This document shows positions 8,977 to 18,918 of a DNA stretch of 64,000 nt, piece by piece. The DNA is taken from positions 1,173,001-1,237,000 of the forward strand of contig NZ_NGLE02000001.1 in assembly GCF_002140715.2 (NCBI RefSeq), in the 5' to 3' direction. Numbering within the stretch: position 1 is the first letter of the stretch; each line of letters starts with the position of its first letter. A program made the translations under genes and the position numbers. The notes beneath the pieces were generated by a model. It saw nothing but the letters and a program-made list of their open reading frames with translations, was not told the origin of the DNA and did no database searches. The DNA comes from Enterococcus sp. 4G2_DIV0659 (GTDB lineage Bacteria > Bacillota > Bacilli > Lactobacillales > Enterococcaceae).

Positions 8977-9741
8977 TTAATCTACAGCCTCAATCCAAGC
9001 TTTGTAATAATCTGTATAAAAGCCCTCTTGGTCCTCGGCCGTCATAATATAACGACCTATCATTGTTCCAGTTTGATATCCTTGTTTTTTTAATTTTTGT
9101 TTAATTGAGTGTACGTTATTTTTTAAAGGGTTTTCTGATCTGATGGTTAGTAAAAATTGTTTGTACGAGACTTTGTCTTCTGTTTTTTGCCAAATCGTGG
9201 ATTCTTCCATAAATTCGTTTTTAGTTACCGCAAATCCATATATGATTTCTTTTGCTTGAGTAGGATTGATGTACACCACCAAACTTGAAGGGTTCTCAAT
9301 ATAGGTCTGTAATTCTGCTGGATCCTCCAAATCAATTGGGATGATTCTTTCAACATCCAGTGCTTCATCAATGATTTCCTTTTCTTTCAATTCTATTAAA
9401 CTCAATAATTGTTCTTTTCTGCGTTTTATCCCTTGATACTTCTTCTCTAATTCTGCTAACTCACAAGCAACTCTCGTTTGCGTTTCATCTAAAATCGTCC
9501 ATAATTCTTCTGGTGATTTTCGATATAAATTTGTCATTTTATTAATAGGAATATCTAGCTTCCGATAAAAATCAATATCACTAAGTGTTAATATATCTTC
9601 CATATCAAACATCCGATACCCGTTGTGAGTATTTCTTGAGGAGGTTAGTAAATTCATATCATCCCAGTAACGGATTTTTGATTTAGACAACTTCATAATC
9701 TCTGCAACTTGTCCAATTGTTAATAATTTGTCTTTTTCCAT
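8977..9741 (-). CDS. MerR-family transcriptional regulator (ChlR-like)
   Basis: A 254-residue regulator. The N-terminal MerR winged helix is clear (TIGQVAEIMKLSKSKIRYWDD), followed by a dimerising helix (about residues 80-125) and a C-terminal effector-binding-like domain. I start it at ATG 9741, which has AGGTG upstream, rather than further up, because upstream codons would run into its own operator. The divergent exporter genes and the operator in their promoter indicate that it activates the exporter when a toxic ligand binds. In E. faecalis, a MerR regulator called ChlR sits next to efrEF and responds to chlorhexidine; the arrangement here matches, but identity is an inference. Confidence 0.85.
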   Translation of the reverse strand: MEKDKLLTIGQVAEIMKLSKSKIRYWDDMNLLTSSRNTHNGYRMFDMEDILTLSDIDFYRKLDIPINKMTNLYRKSPEELWTILDETQTRVACELAELEKKYQGIKRRKEQLLSLIELKEKEIIDEALDVERIIPIDLEDPAELQTYIENPSSLVVYINPTQAKEIIYGFAVTKNEFMEESTIWQKTEDKVSYKQFLLTIRSENPLKNNVHSIKQKLKKQGYQTGTMIGRYIMTAEDQEGFYTDYYKAWIEAVD

Positions 9742-9777
9742 CTTTTCACCTCTTACTCTAATTATAAATAAAAAGCA

Positions 9778-9808
9778 TTGACATTCAAGTAGCTTGAAGG
9801 TGTAAACT
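9778..9808 (+). promoter_or_regulatory. MerR-type promoter for the ABC exporter
   Basis: TTGACA (9778-9783) and TAAACT (9803-9808) are separated by an over-long 19-bp spacer. The spacer holds the perfect dyad TTCAAGTAGCTTGAA (9784-9798). A long spacer with a central palindrome is the hallmark of promoters that MerR proteins activate by untwisting DNA. Confidence 0.85.
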
Positions 9809-9887
9809 TTTTTATTGTGACACACTACAATCATCTATATCAAGGGAGTGATAATTAATCCCTGAAGTTGAAAGGAAGGAAATTAAG

Positions 9888-11633
9888 ATGAAACTTATTC
9901 AATTTTTTATAAAAAAAAATACCAGGTTGATTCTTGCCACAGTCTTTTTCTTGTGTTTACAAATCATCGGTACATTAGGCGTTCCCTTACTTGTCGCTAA
10001 ATTGATCGATCAAGGAATCGCCAGTGGGAATAACCAACTAATTCAATCAATTGGTTTACAAATGTTAGCAATGGCTTTATTTGGTGCGTTTGCAGCAATT
10101 GCCGGGAGTTATTATTCAGCAAAAGTGGCTGCTAAGTTAGGTTTTGAAATACGTACACTCTTTTTTGATAAGATACAGGCTTTTTCTATTAAAGATGCAG
10201 ATCGTTTTGGAACAGGCTCTTTGCTGACCAGAATGACTAGTGATGTGGATAATATTCAGCAGATGACTGTTTTATTTCTACAATTGATTTTACCTGCACC
10301 TATCATCGCTATTTTTTCACTTTACATGACCTTTACGTATTCAGCAACACTGGCTTTCGTCCCTTTAATTGCGATTTTAGCCTTTGTGTTAGTGGTTTAT
10401 GTATTAATGAAAAAAGGAACGCCTCTATCCTTAATGATTCAACCGAAGATGGACAAGATCATTGTGACTTTAAGGGAATTTTTTACGGGGATCAATATGA
10501 TTCGTGCATTTAACAACCAAGAATATGAAGAAGAACGGACAAATAAACGTTTTTCTGAATACGGGGAAGGAATGATACGGGTAAATAAGATTTTTTCTTT
10601 TATTACACCCGTTGCTTTTTTATTGATGGGGGTCGTTTTTTCTTCTATTTTATGGTTTGGTGGAAACTTTGTGGCTGAAGGTACGCTTCAAATCGGAACG
10701 GTTTCAGCAGTAATTGAATATTCCTTACTAACTTTGGCGTATTTGATGATTGCTGCAATGGTGTTGGTTATGATGCCTAGATCCTTTGCCTCAGTCAAGC
10801 GACTAGAGGAAGTGATCAATACAAATGAAGAAATTTTAGATGCCGCTCTTCCTATACAAGAAACAGAACCAAAGCAAAAAACAGATACATTAATCCAACT
10901 AAATCATGTTACCTTTCATTATGATCAAGCAGATGAACCAGTATTAGAAGACATTCATTTCACTATTCCAAAAGGAAAAACAACGGCGATCGTTGGGGGT
11001 ACTGGCTCTGGAAAGAGCACGCTCTCCAAATTGCTGTTAAGACTCAGTGATGTTTCAAAAGGACAGATCCTATTTGATGGGATTGATATTCGTGATTTAC
11101 CTCAAAATAAGCTTCGTTCTAAAATCAGTTACGTTCCGCAAAAAGCTTTTTTATTTAGCGGCACAATTCAAAGTAATTTAGCCATGGGAAATCCAGTTGC
11201 CTCAATCCAAGAGATGGATAAAGCGGCAAAAATTGCACAACTCTCTGATTATATAGCGACTTTGGAAGAAGGATATGATTCTTTTGTCGCACAAGGGGGT
11301 ACAAACTTTTCTGGTGGGCAAAGACAACGGTTATGTATTGCACGAGCCTTAATCAAACCTGCTGATATTTATATTTTTGATGATAGTTTTTCAGCATTGG
11401 ACTATCGAACAGATGCCGCACTTAGAACAGCATTAAAAGAAGAAATGTCAGATAAGACATTACTAATTGTCGCTCAAAGATTGAGTACCATCCAACAAGC
11501 AGACAACATTATTGTTTTAGATGAAGGGAAAATCGTAGGACAAGGAACCCATCAAGAATTATTAGGCAACAATCAAACCTATCAAGAATTTGCCCGCTCA
11601 CAAGGACTTACATGGAAGGAGGAAATCGGATGA
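9888..11633 (+). CDS. efrE: heterodimeric multidrug ABC exporter, subunit 1
   Basis: A half-size ABC exporter of 581 residues: an N-terminal six-helix transmembrane domain (to about residue 320) and a C-terminal nucleotide-binding domain. Walker A is GGTGSGKST, the signature FSGGQRQRL is intact, and the Walker B region IYIFDDSFSALD has Asp in place of the catalytic Glu. That substitution marks the degenerate-site subunit of heterodimeric exporters such as LmrC, EfrC and BmrC. The next gene overlaps by 4 nt and supplies the complementary half. The product should pump drugs or biocides out of the membrane. The efrE name rests on the ChlR-EfrEF-like layout and is tentative. Confidence 0.85.
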   Translation: MKLIQFFIKKNTRLILATVFFLCLQIIGTLGVPLLVAKLIDQGIASGNNQLIQSIGLQMLAMALFGAFAAIAGSYYSAKVAAKLGFEIRTLFFDKIQAFSIKDADRFGTGSLLTRMTSDVDNIQQMTVLFLQLILPAPIIAIFSLYMTFTYSATLAFVPLIAILAFVLVVYVLMKKGTPLSLMIQPKMDKIIVTLREFFTGINMIRAFNNQEYEEERTNKRFSEYGEGMIRVNKIFSFITPVAFLLMGVVFSSILWFGGNFVAEGTLQIGTVSAVIEYSLLTLAYLMIAAMVLVMMPRSFASVKRLEEVINTNEEILDAALPIQETEPKQKTDTLIQLNHVTFHYDQADEPVLEDIHFTIPKGKTTAIVGGTGSGKSTLSKLLLRLSDVSKGQILFDGIDIRDLPQNKLRSKISYVPQKAFLFSGTIQSNLAMGNPVASIQEMDKAAKIAQLSDYIATLEEGYDSFVAQGGTNFSGGQRQRLCIARALIKPADIYIFDDSFSALDYRTDAALRTALKEEMSDKTLLIVAQRLSTIQQADNIIVLDEGKIVGQGTHQELLGNNQTYQEFARSQGLTWKEEIG

Positions 11634-13405
11634 AAAAAACAAAAAAACAAACATTGAAACGATTCTTTCGTTTAATTCATAAAGAGCGTCCAATATTTTT
11701 CCTATTGATTTTATGCAGTATGATTGGAAATGCTTTAGTAATAGCTATGCCTTTTATTATGGGGATTGCTATTGATGATTTACTGACCTTGATCAAAGAG
11801 ACTGGGATTACACAACTCACAGCTTCAATGGTCTCAGACGTATTGTTTTTCCCTGTTTTGACTTTAGTCCTCTTTTCAATTTTAAGTAGTGGTATGTCGT
11901 TTATTCAAGAGAGGTTGATGGCTTCTTTTAGCGAACGAATTACATTGCGTGTAAGAAAAGAAGTTTCTAAAAAATTCAAAACATTGCCTATGTCATTTTT
12001 CGATCAACATCAAGTTGGGGATATTTTGAGTAGAACAACAACTAGTTTGAACCAACTTTCTCAAGTGTTACTGACAGATATCAATCAATTTTTCACATCA
12101 ATTTCTACTATTTTATTTGCAGGCGTTATGTTGTTTTACATTGATGTGAAATTAACCTTGATCGTCATTGTTTTAATTGCCGGAAGTTCATTTTTAACAG
12201 GGAAAATTGCCAATAAAAACAAAGAATTAGCAGACAAAAGTCAAGCTGAACTTGGGAGGTTAAACAATCAAACAGAAGAATTTTTATCAGGTAATTTGGT
12301 AACAAAAACATTTAACCAACAAGCACATGCGAAACAGACGATTTTGGACACAAATCAGAAGCATTATAACGCTTTTTTAAAGGCTCAATTTATGAATTTC
12401 GCGATTTATCCAGCAATTCGTTTGATTAATCAACTAGCTTTTATCGTCAGTGCTATTTTAGGCGCATTTTTGGTCTTACAAGGAGTGATTACAATCGGTT
12501 TACTCCAAGCTTATTTACAATATATCAATCAAGTTTCGGAGCCTATCTCTACAGCATCGTATGTGATCAACTCTATTCAAGCAGCATTTGCAGCAATTGA
12601 TCGGATCTTTGACATCTTAGATGCCCCTGAGGATGTTCCTGAAGCTCTTGATGGAACACTCATTGAACAACCCACTGGTGAGATTGCATTTGATAGTGTG
12701 CAATTTGGGTATACCCCAGAAAAAATCTTAATGAAACACGTTGATTTTTCTGTTAAGCCAAAACAAATGGTTGCCATCGTTGGCCCTACTGGTGCAGGAA
12801 AAACAACCTTAGTCAATTTACTAATGCGTTTTTATGAGTTAAATAGCGGCAAGATTACGTTTGATGGCGTAGATATCACAACGCTTTCTAGAACGAACCT
12901 TCGAGAAATGTTTGGAATGGTTTTACAAAATACTTGGTTATTTGAAGGAACAGTGGCTGATAATATTGCTTATGGGAAAATGGATGCGACACAAGAAGAA
13001 ATTATTGAAGCCGCAAAAATTGCCCAATGTGATCACTTTATCCGAACCTTGCCAAATGGCTACGACTCAATCATTTCTAGCGAAAACGGGTCCCTTTCGC
13101 AAGGACAGCAACAATTATTGACGATTGCTCGTATCATTTTGGCCAACCCTCCTGTGGTTATTTTGGATGAAGCAACGTCGAGTGTGGATACAAGAACAGA
13201 AGCTCATATTCAAAAAGCGATGGATGAAGTGACCAATAATCGAACTAGTTTTGTTATTGCTCATCGTTTATCTACGATTGAAAATGCTGATTTGATTTTA
13301 GTAATGAAAGATGGCGATATTGTAGAAAAAGGGAATCATCAAGAATTATTGGCGAAACCTTCATTGTACGCATCTTTGTATAACAGTCAATTCCAGCAAA
13401 CATAA
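11630..13405 (+). CDS. efrF: heterodimeric multidrug ABC exporter, subunit 2
   Basis: Partner half-exporter, 592 residues from ATG 11630 (GGAGG 7 nt upstream; ATGA overlap with the preceding stop). It has a six-helix membrane domain, then a nucleotide-binding domain with Walker A GPTGAGKTT and a complete Walker B with catalytic Glu (VVILDEATSSVD). The signature reads LSQGQQQLL rather than LSGGQ. Thus one ATP site combines this Glu with the good signature of subunit 1, while the other is degenerate, as known for EfrCD and LmrCD. The pair is expressed from the MerR-type promoter upstream. Confidence 0.85.
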   Translation: MKKTKKQTLKRFFRLIHKERPIFFLLILCSMIGNALVIAMPFIMGIAIDDLLTLIKETGITQLTASMVSDVLFFPVLTLVLFSILSSGMSFIQERLMASFSERITLRVRKEVSKKFKTLPMSFFDQHQVGDILSRTTTSLNQLSQVLLTDINQFFTSISTILFAGVMLFYIDVKLTLIVIVLIAGSSFLTGKIANKNKELADKSQAELGRLNNQTEEFLSGNLVTKTFNQQAHAKQTILDTNQKHYNAFLKAQFMNFAIYPAIRLINQLAFIVSAILGAFLVLQGVITIGLLQAYLQYINQVSEPISTASYVINSIQAAFAAIDRIFDILDAPEDVPEALDGTLIEQPTGEIAFDSVQFGYTPEKILMKHVDFSVKPKQMVAIVGPTGAGKTTLVNLLMRFYELNSGKITFDGVDITTLSRTNLREMFGMVLQNTWLFEGTVADNIAYGKMDATQEEIIEAAKIAQCDHFIRTLPNGYDSIISSENGSLSQGQQQLLTIARIILANPPVVILDEATSSVDTRTEAHIQKAMDEVTNNRTSFVIAHRLSTIENADLILVMKDGDIVEKGNHQELLAKPSLYASLYNSQFQQT

Positions 13406-13427
13406 TTGCTTGAAATTAAAAAATAAG

Positions 13428-13482
13428 AAACAGTCACTTGAATTCTTTGGCATATGCTAAAGAAATTTAAGTGACTGTTTTT
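13428..13482. terminator. bidirectional terminator
   Basis: Twelve-bp stem AAACAGTCACTT/AAGTGACTGTTT with an inner TTCTTT/AAAGAA arm, followed by T residues. It separates the exporter operon from the convergent membrane-protein gene. Confidence 0.85.
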
Positions 13483-13493
13483 ACTTATTATAT

Positions 13494-14339
13494 TTACTTT
13501 TTAGGCTCAAAGTGCAATGTACTTCCAGCGGGCGAAATAGTGTAACCCTCTTTAAGTATGACTGTTTTTTCTGATATAAAACTATTACTTGAATCTGATT
13601 TAGCTCTTTCAACACTTTGCATATTCTCATAAACAATTGTATTTCCGTCTGCGTCCTCAATACTAATTAATGCACTGCTAGCATCTGTGGTCATGATATA
13701 GGTTCCAGGAACGATTCCGTCTTTCCCTACCGTTGATTTTTCCATGATATCAAATGCTTTTGCTTCTTGGTCTGAATTTGAAGAGGCTTCAGCAGATTTT
13801 TTTTCAACAGTCAATACTAGTTTTTCATCACTTACATAGTAATCATCTGTTTCTGCTTTTGAAAAGTTCTTAGTAAGATCAAATACTGAATTGGGTGCGA
13901 TTGATTGTTTTGTAATTACATAACTCATCTTTTTACTCCAATCAACTTTTTCACCATCCGTTGATTCAGTGTTTATATAAAGCCGAGCCTTCTTGTCACC
14001 TTCTGTAAAGCTCAAAAATACGTACCCGCCAAGCGTTGTATTAAAATTAACAGCACCTAGTTTTTTCCCAACAAGATCTGGTAACACAAACGTATTTGGT
14101 TGAGTATTTACCTCTTCTAATTTTGTTGCAAATCCTTGTTCTTCGCCTTTTAAATGACCTTCTTTGTATCCTTTTTCGCGACCAGCTTTCTCTCCTGCTT
14201 TTTTACCACTATGGTATCCATTAGTTTCTCCAACTATATGGCCACCAACAAAAGAACCTGTCCCAACAACAAGTAGCAATACCACAAAAATCAGCATTGT
14301 TTTTTTCGGACTACTTAATACATTTTTCACTACTCCCAA
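13494..14339 (-). CDS. membrane-anchored protein with Gly-Lys repeats, unknown function
   Basis: 281 residues. A basic cytoplasmic start (SSPKKT) precedes one transmembrane helix (about residues 14-34). Next is a regular stretch with a Gly roughly every four residues flanked by Lys/Glu (GKKAGEKAGREKGYKEG, residues about 44-65), reminiscent of surface-exposed helical or coiled stalks. A short LPDLVGKKLG segment at about residue 90 resembles the opening of a PASTA domain. The rest is probably beta-rich and extracellular, with a terminal segment GTYIMTT...STLHFEP. I do not recognise the family. It is monocistronic between a terminator and queG. Confidence 0.7.
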   Translation of the reverse strand: MGVVKNVLSSPKKTMLIFVVLLLVVGTGSFVGGHIVGETNGYHSGKKAGEKAGREKGYKEGHLKGEEQGFATKLEEVNTQPNTFVLPDLVGKKLGAVNFNTTLGGYVFLSFTEGDKKARLYINTESTDGEKVDWSKKMSYVITKQSIAPNSVFDLTKNFSKAETDDYYVSDEKLVLTVEKKSAEASSNSDQEAKAFDIMEKSTVGKDGIVPGTYIMTTDASSALISIEDADGNTIVYENMQSVERAKSDSSNSFISEKTVILKEGYTISPAGSTLHFEPKK

Positions 14340-14508
14340 ACTCCTTATGATTCATTTAGTTAAATAGCAATAAAAGAGCGCTACTCATTTTATTATTATT
14401 CACCTAATTAAGTTTATCATATATTTAGGTTGTGATAGTATCAGAATTTCATATTTTTCTTGGAGTTTTATAGAAAATCAGAGTAGCTCAAATAACAATG
14501 ATGACGTA

Positions 14509-15654
14509 TCATCCTTCCAAACGTTTAATTGCATTTCTTAGTTCCACAAGTACTTCTTCGTCTTGTTCTTTTTTCAATAATTCATTCAAAACATCTATCC
14601 AGACATCCGCTTCTTTATTTCCTAACTTGCCAATCGCCCATGCAGCTGTTCCTCTGATTACAGGACGAACATCTTGTTTTGCACAGACTAAAATTTCTGG
14701 CAACGCACTACGATCACCTAAATTTGCCAGCGCAATCAACGCATTTCTTTGTATCGGCTTTTTCCCACGCCAAGAACCGGAAAGATGACCGAACTGTTTT
14801 TTGAAGTCTTTATTGGAAATACTTAGCATTGGTTTTAATTTAGGGTAAACAGTATCCACTTCCGGCTCCATTTCTTCGTGAAAATGAAAATCCTTCCCGC
14901 GATTATATGGACAAACTAGCTGACAAATATCGCAGCCATAAATCACATTATGCATTTTTTTCCGATATTCTTCTGGCATCATCTCTTTTGTTTGCGTTTG
15001 ATAAGATAAACATTTTTTGGCATTCATACTGCCATCCCCCAAAAGCGCTTGAGTAGGACATGCCGTCACACAACGAGTGCACTCACCACAACCAAAAGGT
15101 ACTGGCTCATCTACTTCAAAATCAATATTGGTTACGATCTCTCCTAAATATACAAACGAACCGAATTCCTCTGTGATCAATAACCCATTTCTTCCAATAA
15201 AGCCTAACCCAGCCCGTTGAGCAACAGCAACATCAACTAATTCACCTGTATCGACTTGAGGTGCAAACCGCCAGTTTTCCGTTTCTTCCAGACTTTCTGC
15301 TTGCGATTGAATAAAATCAATCAATTTTGTTAAACGATCACGTAAAACATCGTGATAATCGATTCCCCATGAAGCCCTAGCAAACATCCCGCGCTTTTCA
15401 TCTCTTGGAACTTTCCCCTCTATTTTGGTAGGATAAGCTAACGCAATGGAAATAATCGTTTTAGGATTCTCAAACGTTTTTTCCGGATAAATTCGTTCTT
15501 CAATCACTTGATGCTCAAAACCTGAGTTAAATCCACGTTCTCTTTGTTCTCTCAATGAATTTTCCAATTCATAAAATGGCTCAGCTGAAGCAAAACCAAT
15601 CTTATCAATCCCTAAACGCTTGCTTTCAGCTATGATTTTTTGTTTTAATGTCAT
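14509..15654 (-). CDS. queG: epoxyqueuosine reductase QueG
   Basis: Catalyses the last step of queuosine synthesis, reducing epoxyqueuosine to queuosine at position 34 of GUN-anticodon tRNAs, using cobalamin and two [4Fe-4S] clusters. The 381-residue length fits. Ferredoxin-like motifs [12 protein letters not shown] (about residues 190-201) and CDICQLVCP (about residues 240-248) are complete. A C-terminal HEAT-like helical region (about residues 280-380, [12 protein letters not shown]) is typical of the longer Firmicute form. Start ATG 15654 has AGGAGT upstream. No other queuosine genes are nearby. Confidence 0.93.
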   Translation of the reverse strand: MTLKQKIIAESKRLGIDKIGFASAEPFYELENSLREQRERGFNSGFEHQVIEERIYPEKTFENPKTIISIALAYPTKIEGKVPRDEKRGMFARASWGIDYHDVLRDRLTKLIDFIQSQAESLEETENWRFAPQVDTGELVDVAVAQRAGLGFIGRNGLLITEEFGSFVYLGEIVTNIDFEVDEPVPFGCGECTRCVTACPTQALLGDGSMNAKKCLSYQTQTKEMMPEEYRKKMHNVIYGCDICQLVCPYNRGKDFHFHEEMEPEVDTVYPKLKPMLSISNKDFKKQFGHLSGSWRGKKPIQRNALIALANLGDRSALPEILVCAKQDVRPVIRGTAAWAIGKLGNKEADVWIDVLNELLKKEQDEEVLVELRNAIKRLEG

Positions 15655-16005
15655 AATGTACTCCTTATTTTAAATGCTGGAAAGTAGGGAAATAAAAAAA
15701 GAACTTCCCCTCATTCAGCCTATCATTGTTATTATAATCTAATCTTTAAAACCTTGTCATTTTTTTCAGCTTTACTCCCAAAAAAATAAATTTCCATATG
15801 AATAGAGTATATTTATCATGATTTTTCAAATTTAAAAAACGCTCTAAAACGCCTATACCTCAATGTTTATACTTTTTTTATAACTAAAATATTTTATTTT
15901 TCAAATATTTTGTTAATTTTATTCATTTTTTATGATAAAATGATGATGATATTATTATTTTAATATCAAACACACATATTATCATGATTTATGGAGGAAA
16001 CACAC
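15655..16005. other. 350-bp AT-rich intergenic region between divergent genes
   Basis: Contains the upstream regions of queG and of the LPXTG gene. The stretch before 15990 is extremely AT-rich with possible -10-like TATGATAAAAT near 15929. No structured element or small gene could be supported. Confidence 0.5.
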
Positions 16006-17982
16006 ATGAAAAAAAGGAATAACATAAGGATATTGAAAAAGACAACGATTCATACAGTCATGCTTCTTGCTCTTTTAGCACCAAGTTTTCTCACGTTCTC
16101 TCTTGTTTTTGCTGAGGATAGCACGCTCACAACTGAGCAAGCTAACATGTCTCAACTGCAAGCTTCTGAGGAAACAGCAGAAACGTCTTTTGACTCTACT
16201 GAAACAGTCGAAAGTTCTACTCTTGAGACGCAACAAGAACCAGCAATCGTACCAAATTCGGATGAAACTGAAGTAACTACTACAACGACAGACTCCACAG
16301 TTACATCAGAAGCAACGACATTCGCTGCTCCTAAAGATGATATTGTGATTATTACAGATCCTTTTTTAAAACAAGAAATTATAACTGCTTTACGTTTGCC
16401 TGATGGCAGCGAACTTACTAAAACTGACTTGGAGCGTTTGACCTATCTTGATCTTAGGTCTAGCCAGATCAGCAGTCTTTCAGGTTTAGAACATGCCAGA
16501 AACTTAACAACTATTTATAATAATACAGATAATAACATAACTGATTTTAGCCCTTTAGAACAACTCTCTTCATTGACGTATGTCACACTTCAAACCAGAA
16601 GTTTGACGAGCGCCAACTTCCCAGATTTAAGTAAAAGTACTGGGATTACAAATCTTAGCCTAGGTAGTACTAGTATTGACAATGAAGTCTTGCCTAAAAT
16701 TGCTCAGTTACGCTCATTAGTCCGAATTTACATGGACTCGAATATAAACATTACTACAATTGCACCATTTAAAGCTCTTCCTAATCTGAAATCTCTTTCT
16801 GTTCAGTTTTGTGGAATCACAGATTTCACTGTAATCAATGATTTTCCTGCACTTAATGATCTAGCAGCATTCGGACAAAACACTGGTAGAAGCGACCTGC
16901 CAACAACACTTGGGCGTTCTTCCTTAGACTATGACTTTGATCAAGAAACGTTATTTATTCCATTTTCGATAATGCCGAATCGGTTGACAAACTTTGACGG
17001 ATACATCCCGCCATTTACAACCTCCAATTCTGCCAGCAATACCTATTTTGCTTTTAATGGTGAACAGCTACCAGCGAGTCGTCTACAAATCACAGAGCAA
17101 GGAATCACTGTTTTAGGCGTGACCAAAGACGAATTTGTAGCTCTTTCCAGCTTTAAATATAACGCTCGTCTAAATAATCTAGCAGGAACTTATGCTAAAC
17201 CAGAAGGCTTTACCTTTTATGCAATTTCGGCGGGCACTTATTTACACCAGTTCAATATTGTTAACGATGGAAAACCTGTAACTGTTCACTATCAAGATAC
17301 TGAAGGCAACAAATTACTAGAGAGCGAAACTCATTCAGGTTTAGTTGGTCAATCTTTTGAATTTTCTGCTTCAACAATTCCCAATTATAGACTAGTTGAG
17401 ACCCAAGGTGAGACTTCTGGTACGTTCAGCGACCAAGAACAAACGATAACATTTGTTTACAAAAAAATAACTGCACCAATCATTGAGCCAAATGGAAAAG
17501 TCATTATCCGCTACATGGATACAAACAACAAAAATATTATAAACCCGATTGAAAAATCTGACACTGTTGGCAGTCCTTTTGAAACTGAAAAACTTGTTTT
17601 TGACGGGTATACGTTTAAAGAGGTCAAAGGCAACACTAGTGGTCTATTTACCGAAGAAGATCAAGAAGTTACCTATATTTATAGCAAGAATGACGATAAA
17701 ACAGAGCCTACCACATCTACTGATTCAACTGGAACTGAAGACACAACAAGTTCTACCACCGACAATACGTCAACAACTGAAACAAGAAGTGCGGTAACAA
17801 ATAAACTAGCGAACACATCAACAAGTACTAGCGAATCTTCTAAGACAAGTGACCCTGAAAACAAACAGAAATTACCTAGTACGGGTGAACAACAAAACAA
17901 CCTCCTTCTCGTCCTCGGTCTAATCGTTGTTGGGTTTTTAAGCTTTGTTTTTTTCTTTAAAAAAGCAAAACAAAAAAAGTAA
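16006..17982 (+). CDS. LPXTG surface protein with leucine-rich repeats and two MucBP domains
   Basis: A sortase-anchored wall protein of 658 residues from ATG 16006 (GGAGG 8 nt upstream). Signal peptide to about residue 36, then a Ser/Thr/Glu-rich disordered spacer to about 110. An internalin-like leucine-rich region follows (TYLDLRSSQISSLSGLEHARN onward, to about residue 300). Two MucBP-type repeats begin VTVHYQDTEGNKLLE and VIIRYMDTNNKNI, each ending TSG(T/L)F...VTYIY. A Thr/Ser-rich linker leads to LPSTG, a hydrophobic helix and a KKAKQKK tail. The domain set suggests adhesion to mucin or host glycoproteins. It has its own terminator. Low-complexity regions are likely to vary between strains. 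Confidence 0.88.
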   Translation: MKKRNNIRILKKTTIHTVMLLALLAPSFLTFSLVFAEDSTLTTEQANMSQLQASEETAETSFDSTETVESSTLETQQEPAIVPNSDETEVTTTTTDSTVTSEATTFAAPKDDIVIITDPFLKQEIITALRLPDGSELTKTDLERLTYLDLRSSQISSLSGLEHARNLTTIYNNTDNNITDFSPLEQLSSLTYVTLQTRSLTSANFPDLSKSTGITNLSLGSTSIDNEVLPKIAQLRSLVRIYMDSNINITTIAPFKALPNLKSLSVQFCGITDFTVINDFPALNDLAAFGQNTGRSDLPTTLGRSSLDYDFDQETLFIPFSIMPNRLTNFDGYIPPFTTSNSASNTYFAFNGEQLPASRLQITEQGITVLGVTKDEFVALSSFKYNARLNNLAGTYAKPEGFTFYAISAGTYLHQFNIVNDGKPVTVHYQDTEGNKLLESETHSGLVGQSFEFSASTIPNYRLVETQGETSGTFSDQEQTITFVYKKITAPIIEPNGKVIIRYMDTNNKNIINPIEKSDTVGSPFETEKLVFDGYTFKEVKGNTSGLFTEEDQEVTYIYSKNDDKTEPTTSTDSTGTEDTTSSTTDNTSTTETRSAVTNKLANTSTSTSESSKTSDPENKQKLPSTGEQQNNLLLVLGLIVVGFLSFVFFFKKAKQKK

Positions 17983-17999
17983 ACAGATCATAAAAATAG

Positions 18000-18036
18000 A
18001 AAACACTCCTTAGCCCTTTGAGGTGGAGTGTTTTTT
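18000..18036. terminator. bidirectional terminator
   Basis: Stem AAAACACTCC/GGAGTGTTTT with T-run, between the LPXTG gene and the convergent SDR gene. Confidence 0.85.
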
Positions 18037-18051
18037 ATTTGTTATCAATAC

Positions 18052-18765
18052 TCACCTTAAATACCCACCATTATTCAGATCAAAAGTAGCTCCAGTATAA
18101 TGACTACTCTGTTTTGATAAAAGAAAAGCAATCGTATTCGCCACATCTTCTGGTAAAACGGGTGATGTAAGTAGCTGGTGATTTTGGTACTCTTTTTTTC
18201 GCCAATCTGGAATGTGGGCCATCATCTGAGTCTCTACCATCGTTGGTGTGATCGCATTCACCAAAATATTCGGCGCAAAATTCATAGCAGTACTTTTGGT
18301 CAATCCTAAAAGAGCTGCTTTTGATAATCCATATAATGCATCTGAACTCCCTTCTTGACCTGAAATAGATGAAATATTTACGATTCGACCTTTTGATTTT
18401 TGAAAAAGTAAGCACTCTACAAAAAAACGTGTACAAATCGTTGGACCTTTTATATTCACTTGCCAAATTTTTTCCATTTCTGCATCTGAATAGTCCAATA
18501 TGTTTTTGGCGAAATAAATTCCTGCATTATTAACCAATCCATAGAGCGAGGAATCTTGCTCTAGTCGTGAAAAGAAGGCTTTAACTGCCTTAGTATTCGT
18601 TATATCAAGAACCTGAATAGCTAAATATTCATGTTTTGGCAATTGTTCTAATGCGGAGATATCCTTATCTGTTGCAAGAACTTGATATCCTTCATCCAAG
18701 CACTTTTTCACAGCGGCCACTCCAATCCCTCCAGCCGCTCCTGTAATAATTACTTTTTTCATCAT
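18052..18765 (-). CDS. short-chain dehydrogenase/reductase
   Basis: A classical SDR of about 238 residues. The NAD(P)-binding motif is TGAAGGIG near the start, NNAG is at about residue 80, and the catalytic Ser...Tyr-X3-Lys are present (SSISG, YGLSKAA). Asp after the second beta strand (ATDKD) suggests a preference for NAD over NADP. The substrate cannot be told; the closest general class is 3-oxoacyl-ACP reductase-like or 2,3-dihydroxybenzoate dehydrogenase-like SDRs. The start is taken at ATG 18765, which has GGAGG 7 nt upstream, not at earlier in-frame ATGs. It stands alone between two terminators. Confidence 0.85.
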   Translation of the reverse strand: MMKKVIITGAAGGIGVAAVKKCLDEGYQVLATDKDISALEQLPKHEYLAIQVLDITNTKAVKAFFSRLEQDSSLYGLVNNAGIYFAKNILDYSDAEMEKIWQVNIKGPTICTRFFVECLLFQKSKGRIVNISSISGQEGSSDALYGLSKAALLGLTKSTAMNFAPNILVNAITPTMVETQMMAHIPDWRKKEYQNHQLLTSPVLPEDVANTIAFLLSKQSSHYTGATFDLNNGGYLR

Positions 18766-18862
18766 CTTTTCTCCTCCAACCATGATTTGCATTGTTGCTC
18801 CCGATAGAGCATTCAACTGTTTGCTTCACTTTTTGTTTCTTAAGAAAGAAGTAAACGAAAAT

Positions 18863-18898
18863 AAAAAGAAGCAAAGGTACCCTCCCTCGCTTCTTTTT
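18863..18898 (-). terminator. terminator of the LPXTG/FIVAR gene
   Basis: Stem AAAAAGAAGC/GCTTCTTTTT around a 16-nt loop, with T residues on the leftward transcript, just after the stop at 18919. Confidence 0.8.
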
Positions 18899-18918
18899 AT
18901 TTTATCTAGTTTAACGAA

